From contig JAVHYH010000193.1 in the NCBI GenBank assembly GCA_031119155.1, positions 1 to 5,924 of the forward strand: DNA of 5,924 nucleotides, read 5' to 3'. Source of the DNA: Brevundimonas sp. (GTDB lineage Bacteria > Pseudomonadota > Alphaproteobacteria > Caulobacterales > Caulobacteraceae). A model generated the notes under the pieces. It was given only the letters and a program-made list of their open reading frames with translations. It was not told where the DNA came from and searched no databases. This document shows, piece after piece, positions 1 to 5,924 of this stretch (positions are counted from its first letter, which is position 1; each line of letters begins with the position of its first letter). The position numbers and the translations under genes are program-made.

Positions 1-710
1 GGTCGACCAACATGGCGCACCCGAACGTCGCCATCACCATCGTCATGGGCAAGACGGACACCGGCGCCGCCACCCACCAGCAGCAGTCGCAGATCCTCGT
101 GCCGACCAGTACGCCGGGCTTCCGCGTCGAGCGGATGCTGTCGGTGTTCGGCTATGACGAACGCCCGATCGGCCATGCCGAGGTCGTCCTCGACAACGTC
201 CGGGTGCCGGTCGAGAACCTGATCGCGGGCGAGGGACGCGGCTTCGAGATCGCCCAGGGCCGCCTCGGGCCGGGCCGCATCCACCATTGCATGCGCACCA
301 TCGGCGCCGCCGAGCGCGCGCTGGACCTGATGGTCGAGCGCCTGCTCAGCCGCACGGCCTTCAAGAAGAAGATCGCCGAGCATTCGGTGTGGGAGCAGCG
401 TGTCGCCGAGGCCCGCATCAACATCGAGATGTGCCGCCTGTCAGTGCTGAAGGCCGCCTGGATGATCGATCAGGCGGGCGCCAAGAACGCCAAGTCCGAG
501 ATCGCCCAGATCAAGGTCGCCGCGCCGCGCATGGCCCTGCAGATCATCGACGACGCCATCCAGGCGTTCGGCGGCGCCGGCGTGTCGGGCGACTTCCCGC
601 TGGCCGAGCTGTACGCGGGCGTTCGCACCCTGCGCCTGGCCGACGGTCCGGACGAGGTTCACAACCGCACCATCGCCAAGCTGGAATACGCCAAGCACGG
701 CGGACGCTGA
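1..710 (+). CDS. Acyl-CoA dehydrogenase (ACAD10/11-like), C-terminal part; 5' end outside window
   Basis: This FAD-dependent flavoprotein would oxidise an acyl-CoA to the 2-enoyl-CoA and pass electrons to ETF. The reading frame is open from base 3 without a start and ends at TGA 708-710, so about 235 C-terminal residues of a protein usually near 400 are present; the ATG at 12 is internal. Visible parts are the end of the middle beta domain (MGKTD, bases about 45-59, then a beta-rich stretch with VPVENLIAGEGRGF) and the helical C-terminal domain (GRIHHCMRTIGAAERAL, then AFGGAGVSGDFPLAELYAGVR and DGPDEVH). GPGRIHHCMR and DGPDEVH are typical of the ACAD10/ACAD11 branch. By eye, the usual catalytic Glu (YEGT position) aligns with Asp at codon 642-644. 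The ABC transporter gene starts 29 bp downstream on the same strand, and no clear terminator lies between them. Family confidence is high; substrate is unknown. Confidence 0.93.
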   Translation, partial: STNMAHPNVAITIVMGKTDTGAATHQQQSQILVPTSTPGFRVERMLSVFGYDERPIGHAEVVLDNVRVPVENLIAGEGRGFEIAQGRLGPGRIHHCMRTIGAAERALDLMVERLLSRTAFKKKIAEHSVWEQRVAEARINIEMCRLSVLKAAWMIDQAGAKNAKSEIAQIKVAAPRMALQIIDDAIQAFGGAGVSGDFPLAELYAGVRTLRLADGPDEVHNRTIAKLEYAKHGGR

Positions 711-739
711 GCCTTCCCCCGGGCCTCTGACGGGGCCAT

Positions 740-2644
740 ATGGCGGGGATGGCGATGAGAGGCGAACGCGGAGCCGGGCGACGGCAGGGGTCGGAAGCGA
801 AGGCGGCGCAAGCCGGGCTGACGAACCCTGTCGACGGCCCGCCGACCCTGCAGGCCCTGGCCGACCTGATGCGTCTGGTCGGCCGGTCCAATGCGCCGCA
901 ACTCAAACTGCGTCTGGCGGCGGCCATCGGCATGACGTTGGCGGGCAAGGCCTTGGGCGTCGTCGCGCCGCTGGTGCTGGGCGCCGCCGTCAACCATCTG
1001 GCGGCGGGGCAGGGCGCGGCGGTCGCCGTCGGCTGGGGCTTCGCCGCCTTTGCGGTGGGTTGGGCCATTGTCCGCCTGCTCTCGGCCATTGCACCCAACG
1101 TGTCTGACGTGGTGTTCGCCCCCGTCCGGTCAGCGGCCCAGAGGGCGGCGGCGACCGAGACCTTCGCCCATGCCCTCAGCCTGTCGCTGGACTTCCACCA
1201 GACCAAACGCTCCGGCGCCCTGTCGCGAACCATGGACCGTGGCTCGCGCGCGGTGGACTTCCTGCTGCGCATCCTCGCCTTCAACCTGATCCCGACCGGG
1301 GTTGAGCTGGTGCTGGCGGCGGGGGTGCTGGCGGGCAAGTACGACTGGCGGTTCGGGGCCATCGCCGTGATCGTTGTGGCCATCTACGCGATCTCGACCT
1401 TCGCCCTGTCCAACTGGCGGATCGAGCACCGGCGCGAGATGAACGCCGCCGACACCCAGGCGGCCGGCGTCTCGGTCGACGCCCTGCTGAACTATGAGAC
1501 GGTCAAGTCCTTCGGCGCGGAGGCGCGCGCGGCCCGCAGCTATGACGCGGCGCTGGGCGACTACACGCGCGCCTCTCTGAAGGCCAACAGCTCGCTGGCC
1601 CTGCTGAACATCATCCAGGCCGTGATCATGAACCTCGGTCTGGGGGTGATGGCGGTTCTGGCCGGGTTCGAGGCGGCGGCGGGCCGGATGGGGCCGGGCG
1701 ATGTGACGGCAGCCGTGCTGATCCTGATCTCGCTCTACGCCCCGCTGAACATTCTGGGCTTCGCCTATCGGGAAATCCGTCAATCCTTCATCGACATGGA
1801 GGAGATGCTGAAGGTGACGCGTCAGACGCCTCAGGTGGCCGACGCCGCCGATGCGACGCCGCTGAACCGGGCGGCCGGCGTCAACGGCGCCGCCCTGACC
1901 TTCGAGCACGTGGGCTTCCGCCACGACGCCCGCGCCAACGGGCTGCAGGACGTCAGCTTCCATGCCGCGCCCGGCACGACGACGGCGCTGGTCGGACCGT
2001 CGGGCTCCGGCAAGTCCACCATCGTCAAGCTGGCCCTGCGCCTGCTCGATCCGCAGGAGGGGCAGATCCTGGTGGACGGCGTGGACGCCCGGGCGGTGAC
2101 GCAGGAGAGCCTGCGCGCGGCGGTGGCGCTGGTCCCGCAGGACGTGGCCCTGTTCAACGACACCCTGCGCGCCAACATCGGCTTCGCCCGTCCCGACGCG
2201 GATGAGGCGGCGATCTGGGCGGCGGCGGAAGCGGCGGAGCTGGCGGACTTCATCGGCCAGCTTCCGGACGGCATGGACACGGTCGTGGGGGAACGCGGCC
2301 TCAAGCTGTCGGGCGGCGAGCGCCAGCGGGTCGGCATCGCCCGCGCCCTGCTGGCCGATCCCTGCATCCTGATTCTCGACGAGGCGACCAGCGCTCTGGA
2401 CAGCCGGACCGAAGCCGCTATCCAGAAGACCCTGCGCAAGGCCAGGACGGGGCGGACGACGCTGGTCGTGGCCCACCGCCTGTCGACTATCGCCGATGCG
2501 GACCAGATTCTGGTGCTGAAGGCCGGCCGGATCGTCGAGCGCGGCGCTCACCATGAACTGGTGGCGCGTCAGGGCGGCGAGTATGCGGCCCTGTGGCGCA
2601 AGCAGACGCGCGGCGCGCGGATAAAGGCCGGGCTGGAGGCCTGA
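740..2644 (+). CDS. Atm1/ABCB7-type ABC half-transporter (fused permease and ATPase)
   Basis: Inner-membrane exporter half that should work as a homodimer. The Atm1 family is linked to export of glutathione derivatives, metal-glutathione complexes or Fe-S related compounds. The 634 residues contain an N-terminal tail (1-50), six likely membrane helices (about 58-87, 95-118, 178-199, 204-224, 285-312, 320-340) and an ATPase domain from about 385. Walker A is GPSGSGKST (419-427, Lys425), Q-loop Gln467, signature LSGGE (523-527), Walker B ending Asp547 with catalytic Glu548, and switch His579. Atm1 hallmarks are WRIEHRREMN (226-235), NYETVKSF (251-258), YREIRQSFIDMEEM (343-356) and N290-x-x-Q293, which matches the glutathione-contacting Asn/Gln pair known in Novosphingobium Atm1. 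The start is uncertain: ATGs at 740, 749 and 755 are in frame, and 755 has the better ribosome-binding site (GGGGA at 745-749). Lipid A exporter MsbA is less likely given the Atm1 motifs. Confidence 0.93.
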   Translation: MAGMAMRGERGAGRRQGSEAKAAQAGLTNPVDGPPTLQALADLMRLVGRSNAPQLKLRLAAAIGMTLAGKALGVVAPLVLGAAVNHLAAGQGAAVAVGWGFAAFAVGWAIVRLLSAIAPNVSDVVFAPVRSAAQRAAATETFAHALSLSLDFHQTKRSGALSRTMDRGSRAVDFLLRILAFNLIPTGVELVLAAGVLAGKYDWRFGAIAVIVVAIYAISTFALSNWRIEHRREMNAADTQAAGVSVDALLNYETVKSFGAEARAARSYDAALGDYTRASLKANSSLALLNIIQAVIMNLGLGVMAVLAGFEAAAGRMGPGDVTAAVLILISLYAPLNILGFAYREIRQSFIDMEEMLKVTRQTPQVADAADATPLNRAAGVNGAALTFEHVGFRHDARANGLQDVSFHAAPGTTTALVGPSGSGKSTIVKLALRLLDPQEGQILVDGVDARAVTQESLRAAVALVPQDVALFNDTLRANIGFARPDADEAAIWAAAEAAELADFIGQLPDGMDTVVGERGLKLSGGERQRVGIARALLADPCILILDEATSALDSRTEAAIQKTLRKARTGRTTLVVAHRLSTIADADQILVLKAGRIVERGAHHELVARQGGEYAALWRKQTRGARIKAGLEA

Positions 2645-2645
2645 G

Positions 2646-3116
2646 CTAGTCCGCCTGGGTCAGCTTGCGGCTGACCATCTGCTGCAGGCTTTCGCGCACC
2701 TTCTGGCGGGCCTCGGCGTCTTCGGACAGGGCGAGCAACAGCTGCATCGACTGGGCGTAGACCGGCAGGACCCGCCAGTCGAACGGACGCTCGGGCGTGG
2801 CCGCGTCGATCAGGTCGCACAGGCCGACGGCCGCCGCATGCAGGTCGTCCATGCCGAACGGCCCGGCGGCGTCGATGACGCCGTTGGCTGCGCGATAGGC
2901 GGCGCCGAGCGTGGCCATGGTCTGCTCCGGATGCTCCGGCGCGGTGATCGCCGCCAGTTCGGCGATCCGGTCGGCGACCTCGGCGGCGCTGCGCGGCTGC
3001 AGGGCGTCCAGATTGACCTTGGCCTGCGCCAGGGCCGTGCCGATGCTGACGCCGCCGGCTTCGTCGATAATCTTCGACAGGCGCGACTTGCGGCGGGCGT
3101 GGGTGATGACGGTCAT
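2646..3116 (-). CDS. Small helical protein of unknown function, coupled to response regulator (possibly CheE-like)
   Basis: I do not firmly recognise this 156-residue protein. It has a basic N-terminus (THARRKSRLSKII, 5-17), a GGVSIG turn (21-26) and then predicted amphipathic helices to the end, with no signal peptide, membrane segment or enzyme motif. It is probably cytoplasmic. The ATG at 3114-3116 overlaps the TGA of the response regulator (3113-3115) as ATGA, and a full GGAGG lies 6 nt upstream, so the start is well supported and the two proteins are made from one transcript. The basic, helical make-up and pairing with a CheY-like protein resemble the small protein annotated CheE in Caulobacterales chemotaxis clusters; this is a guess from memory, not a match. 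A partner, adaptor or phosphotransfer role is possible, although I see no convincing HPt motif: the histidines (6, 62, 93) lack the usual surrounding pattern. The stop lies one base from that of the convergent ABC gene. Confidence 0.85.
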   Translation of the reverse strand: MTVITHARRKSRLSKIIDEAGGVSIGTALAQAKVNLDALQPRSAAEVADRIAELAAITAPEHPEQTMATLGAAYRAANGVIDAAGPFGMDDLHAAAVGLCDLIDAATPERPFDWRVLPVYAQSMQLLLALSEDAEARQKVRESLQQMVSRKLTQAD

Positions 3117-3697
3117 GCGGCGCCTCCGGCCTCGGTCTGGGCGGCGGCGGCCTGTTCGGCGGCGTGCTTCAGCTTGCGGATGATGTCCGAGCGCCGCTCG
3201 GCGCCGGGCGGCTTGCCTTCGCGGAAGCGCCGGTCGGGGCCGAAATAGTCGCCGACCTCGAGGAAGGGGCGGGTGTCGCGGGCGACGAAGATGATCCGCT
3301 CCAGCAGACTGGCGGCGCTGAAGGGCTTGGTGATGACGAAATTGGCCCCGCAGTCCCGCGCCTCGGTCACCCGCGAGCGGCGGATGTGGCTGGCGGTCAT
3401 GATGACGGGCGCGAAGGCGTTGGGATCCAGCCCCGACCGGCGCAGCCAGCGGACCAACTCATAGCCGTCCATCTCAGGCATCTCGGTATCCACGACCAGC
3501 AGGTCGATGGGATGATCCTTGAGGATCTCCATCGCTTCGGCCCCGCTGTGGCAGGCGTAGCGCGTCTTGATGCCGAACCCGAGCAGGGCGCTGGCGGTGA
3601 TGTCGAGACCGAAGGGCGAGTCGTCGACCACCATGGTCACGGCGCCGGTCAGATTGATCACCGCGCTCTCGCGCAGACTGTCCAGCCCCAAACTCAT
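3113..3697 (-). CDS. Single-domain CheY-like response regulator with arginine-rich C-terminal tail
   Basis: Cytoplasmic receiver protein that would be phosphorylated by an unseen histidine kinase. Counting from ATG 3697 it has 194 residues. A 20-residue leader precedes a complete receiver domain (about 21-140): acidic pair Asp25/Asp26, phospho-acceptor Asp70 in VVDTEMPEMDG, switch Thr101 in MTASH and Lys124 in TKPF, so all active-site residues are present. No DNA-binding or enzymatic output domain follows. The tail carries YFGPDRRFR (151-159), then ERR (167-169), RKLK and an Ala/Gln-rich end. A GPDRR-type arginine patch after a receiver resembles the Cle proteins of Caulobacter, CheY-like proteins that bind c-di-GMP and act on the flagellar motor. 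That link is inference. A TTG at 3701-3703 would add two residues; ATG 3697 is preferred, with GTGGGG a few bases upstream as a weak ribosome-binding site. It overlaps the next gene by 4 nt. Confidence 0.92.
   Translation of the reverse strand: MSLGLDSLRESAVINLTGAVTMVVDDSPFGLDITASALLGFGIKTRYACHSGAEAMEILKDHPIDLLVVDTEMPEMDGYELVRWLRRSGLDPNAFAPVIMTASHIRRSRVTEARDCGANFVITKPFSAASLLERIIFVARDTRPFLEVGDYFGPDRRFREGKPPGAERRSDIIRKLKHAAEQAAAAQTEAGGAA
3123..3127 (-). promoter_or_regulatory. Shine-Dalgarno site (GGAGG) for the small coupled gene
   Basis: The minus strand reads GGAGG six bases before the ATG at 3116, inside the last codons of the response regulator. It is the strongest ribosome-binding site in the window. 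With the ATGA stop/start overlap it fixes the start of the downstream gene and suggests translational coupling together with independent initiation. Confidence 0.8.
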
Positions 3698-3792
3698 GCC
3701 CAAAACCCCACCACAGGTTGCGGCGCGAATCGAACTTCACCGCGACCGAATGGTGATCGGCTCGTGGTGATCAGAAGGTTAACGCAGCTGTT
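3698..3792 (-). promoter_or_regulatory. Intergenic region between accA and the response regulator; probable promoter region
   Basis: This 95-bp gap is the longest on the minus strand and separates accA (fatty acid synthesis) from the unrelated regulator pair, so a promoter for the pair is likely here. It holds an 8-bp direct repeat, a GTTAAC palindrome (3778-3783) that contains one TTAAC half of the CtrA consensus but no second half at the right distance, and a GAATC (3727-3731), which is a CcrM-type GANTC site if the host is a Caulobacterales member. I find no convincing -35/-10 pair and no hairpin with a T-run that would end accA transcription. Confidence 0.4.
3751..3772. repeat. 8-bp direct repeat TGGTGATC, 14-bp period
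   Basis: TGGTGATC occurs at 3751-3758 and again at 3765-3772, with six bases between copies. It lies about 55-75 bp upstream of the response-regulator ATG and just beyond the accA stop. Direct repeats at this distance can be tandem protein-binding sites, but two 8-mers in one gap could also be chance. Confidence 0.5.
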
Positions 3793-4743
<951 letters not shown>

Positions 4744-4757
4744 CAAGGCGTCCGGAA

Positions 4758-4776
4758 CTGGCGCGCCAGCTGGCGC
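4758..4776 (-). repeat. Alternating inverted repeats (overlapping palindromes) in the accA leader
   Basis: The hexamer CTGGCG (4758-4763) is followed directly by its complement CGCCAG (4764-4769) and then CTGGCG again (4770-4775). This makes a perfect 12-bp palindrome (4758-4769) overlapping a perfect 14-bp palindrome (4763-4776). In RNA, two mutually exclusive hairpins can form: a 4-bp stem with a CGCG loop, or a 5-bp GCGCC/GGCGC stem with an AGCT loop. Flanking TCCG (4751-4754) and CGGA (4779-4782), plus AA/TT, can extend the second one imperfectly. It ends 14 nt before the accA ATG, between the xerD stop and accA. No T-run follows in the direction of transcription, so it does not look like a standard intrinsic terminator. 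Confidence 0.7.
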
Positions 4777-4827
4777 TTCGGAAGGCGGCGGAACCTAGTC
4801 AGGTCAACGCCGGGGAGCAAGCGGGGT

Positions 4828-5727
4828 TCAGTCATCTCGCGCCAAGGGATGCTTCTCCTGCACCATCTTCGCCAGACGGTCGGTGGCGACGTGGGTGTAG
4901 ATCTGGGTGGTGGCGATGTCGGCGTGGCCCAGCAGCGTCTGGACGATGCGCAGGTCGGCGCCGCCCTCCAGCAGGTGGGTGGCGAAGGCGTGGCGCAGGA
5001 CGTGGGGGCTGACGCGGGACGGGTCGATGCCGGCGTCGATGGCCGCCTGATCCAGCATCTGGGCGAAGCGGCGGGGCGTCAGCGAGGCCTTGCCGACGGG
5101 GGAGGGGAAGAGCCACACACTGTCCGGCGCGTCCGGCTTGCGGGCGGCGTCGCGGGCCTCCAGCCAGGCTTTCACCGCCTCGCGCGCCGAGGCGTTCAGC
5201 GGGGCCAGCCGCTCCTTGCCGCCCTTGCCGCGCACGATCAGCCAGGCAGGGTCGCGGCGCACGGCCTCGACCCGCAGCGCCAGCAACTCGGAGACCCGCA
5301 GACCGGAAGCGTAGGCTAGCTCGACCAGGGCGACCATGCGAACGCCCGCCGCGCCGTCGCGGGCGGCAGCGGCCTCCAGCAGGGCCTCGATCTCCTCGCG
5401 GGTCAGGATCTTGGGCAGGGCGCGGCCCTGTTTCGGGGCGTCCAGACGCCGCGACGGGTCATCCTGTCGCCAGCCTTCGCCCAGTGCGAACCGGTAGAAC
5501 TGCCGCACGGCGGCGCGACGACGGGACTGGGTCGCGGGCGACAGGCCGCGCTCGGCCAGTCCGGCGTACCAGCTCTCCACCGCCGTTTCGTCCGCCTGCA
5601 TCAGGCCGCCGCTGACACCGCCCTCGGCGTCGGCCAGGTCGCGGGCATAGGCGGACAGGGTGTGGGGCGAGGCGTCGCGCTCCACCGCCATCATCTCCAG
5701 AAAGGCCTCGATCTGGGGACTGCTCAT
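4828..5727 (-). CDS. xerD: Site-specific tyrosine recombinase XerD
   Basis: XerD acts with XerC at the chromosomal dif site to resolve chromosome dimers at division, normally activated by FtsK. The 299 residues match the family length (E. coli 298). Residues 1-85 form the SAM-like core-binding domain (SPHTLSAYARDL near 20-31, then QSRRRAAVRQFYRFA at 67-81). The catalytic domain follows with every active residue: Arg144 (ASGLRVSELL), Lys168 (RGKGGKER), His242 and Arg245 (SPHVLRHAFATHLL), His268 (LLGHADIATTQIY) and nucleophile Tyr277. The C-terminal ending EKHPLA and its place beside accA and divergent aroK favour XerD over XerC or an integron/phage integrase. Only the chromosomal context argues against a mobile role; no att-like repeats flank it. 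The start at ATG 5727 lacks a clear ribosome-binding site, but the N-terminus fits the family. Confidence 0.95.
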   Translation of the reverse strand: MSSPQIEAFLEMMAVERDASPHTLSAYARDLADAEGGVSGGLMQADETAVESWYAGLAERGLSPATQSRRRAAVRQFYRFALGEGWRQDDPSRRLDAPKQGRALPKILTREEIEALLEAAAARDGAAGVRMVALVELAYASGLRVSELLALRVEAVRRDPAWLIVRGKGGKERLAPLNASAREAVKAWLEARDAARKPDAPDSVWLFPSPVGKASLTPRRFAQMLDQAAIDAGIDPSRVSPHVLRHAFATHLLEGGADLRIVQTLLGHADIATTQIYTHVATDRLAKMVQEKHPLARDD

Positions 5728-5852
5728 CAGGCGCGACCCGGCATGGCGTGGCCCCCGGCCCGTGTTCGTGTACAGGTGAAGGCGACCATGACGTGCCTGC
5801 GCCCATCCTCCCCGTCGCCCTTCACCCGCCGCCCGCTGTCGCGAGGCGCGCG
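5728..5852. promoter_or_regulatory. Divergent intergenic region xerD / aroK
   Basis: These 125 bp must hold the promoters for both xerD (leftward) and aroK (rightward). I see a TGTACA palindrome (5770-5775) near the middle and AGGTGAAGG (5774-5782), which reads as a ribosome-binding site for a short plus-strand ORF beginning at 5788. No -35/-10 pair stands out on either strand, as is common in GC-rich alphaproteobacteria. Confidence 0.45.
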
Positions 5853-5856
5853 ATGA
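5788..5856 (+). CDS. Possible 22-codon leader ORF overlapping the aroK start
   Basis: An ATG at 5788 preceded by GAAGG (5778-5782, 5-nt spacing) opens a 22-codon frame ending at TGA 5854-5856. That TGA overlaps the aroK ATG (5853-5855), giving the ATGA pattern of coupled genes. The peptide is Arg/Ser/Pro-rich with one Cys and one Phe and has no run of aromatic residues, so a classical attenuator peptide is unlikely. The peptide itself resembles nothing I know. It may be chance reading through a GC-rich leader. Confidence 0.25.
   Translation: MTCLRPSSPSPFTRRPLSRGAR
5843..5846 (+). promoter_or_regulatory. Shine-Dalgarno site (GAGG) for aroK
   Basis: GAGG lies six bases before the ATG at 5853. 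It supports that ATG as the aroK start and means aroK does not depend solely on the short upstream ORF for initiation. Confidence 0.6.
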
Positions 5857-5924
5857 CCGATTCCGAGGTGATTCCCGTCCATCAGCGCACCATAGCGCTG
5901 GTCGGGCTGATGGGGGTGGGGAAA
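5853..5924 (+). CDS. aroK: Shikimate kinase, N-terminal 24 codons; 3' end outside window
   Basis: Shikimate kinase phosphorylates shikimate at the 3-hydroxyl using ATP, a step of the chorismate pathway to aromatic amino acids. Only the first 24 residues are present: a short polar leader, then TIALVGLMGVGK (13-24), which is the first beta strand and the beginning of the P-loop; the expected next residues would complete GxxxxGK[ST]. The LVGLMG-x-GK form is characteristic of AroK rather than of other P-loop kinases, and aroK (usually followed by aroB) beside xerD is a familiar alphaproteobacterial order. A GAGG ribosome-binding site supports the ATG. Gluconate kinase or another small P-loop kinase remains possible because so little is visible. 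Confidence 0.8.
   Translation, partial: MTDSEVIPVHQRTIALVGLMGVGK

Noticed and set aside
716..739. Possible terminator between the dehydrogenase and the ABC gene
   Set aside because: Only very short GGCC or CCCC/GGGG pairings are possible and no T-run follows.
544..1383. 279-codon minus-strand open frame across the dehydrogenase and ABC genes
   Set aside because: It is Arg/Ala/Pro/Ser-rich, crosses a gene boundary and has no ribosome-binding site or motif; it is a shadow frame.
1130..2554. 474-codon open frame on the minus strand opposite the ABC transporter
   Set aside because: It lies wholly antisense to a clear ABC exporter, is Arg/Gln/Gly/His-rich without any domain, and reflects the GC-rich third codon positions of the real gene.
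4758..4782. Hairpin as an intrinsic terminator of xerD
   Set aside because: No T-run follows on the transcribed minus strand, and the hairpin lies too close to the accA ATG; a leader element fits better, though Rho-independent termination cannot be excluded.
4828..5727. XerD as a mobile-element integrase
   Set aside because: It has standard Xer length and motifs, a housekeeping neighbourhood (accA, aroK), no flanking direct repeats or tRNA target and no change in base composition.

Overview
The window is high-GC DNA with short intergenic gaps and strong codon bias. Gene content and protein flavour (Atm1-type ABC exporter, a CheY-like receiver with a GPDRR tail, xerD and accA next to a divergent aroK) point to an alphaproteobacterium, most likely Caulobacterales (Caulobacter/Brevundimonas-like). 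This placement is inferred from gene order and motifs, not from a database search.

Layout: (1) bases 1-710, plus strand: the C-terminal part of an acyl-CoA dehydrogenase whose start lies outside the window. (2) 740-2644, plus strand: a complete Atm1/ABCB7-type half-transporter, 29 bp downstream and possibly co-transcribed. (3) 2646-3697, minus strand: a two-gene unit made of a single-domain response regulator with an arginine-rich tail and a small all-helical protein, joined by an ATGA overlap. This unit converges on the ABC gene with a single base between the two stop codons. (4) 3793-4743, minus strand: accA, the carboxyltransferase alpha subunit of acetyl-CoA carboxylase. (5) 4828-5727, minus strand: xerD, the tyrosine recombinase of chromosome-dimer resolution. 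(6) from 5853, plus strand: the first 24 codons of aroK (shikimate kinase), divergent from xerD.

The xerD/accA/aroK part is a housekeeping neighbourhood that recurs in alphaproteobacteria. accA supplies malonyl-CoA for fatty acid synthesis, aroK serves aromatic amino acid synthesis and xerD serves chromosome segregation, so their proximity reflects conserved order rather than one pathway. The response-regulator pair is the part with the least known function. Its tail suggests a c-di-GMP-responsive CheY-like (Cle-type) protein, possibly acting on motility or chemotaxis.

There is no sign of a mobile element, CRISPR array, tRNA/rRNA or phage gene. The most notable non-coding signals are a cluster of alternating inverted repeats in the accA leader, an 8-bp direct repeat upstream of the response regulator, and a short ORF with a good ribosome-binding site that overlaps the aroK start. 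I see no convincing new multi-gene system in this window.
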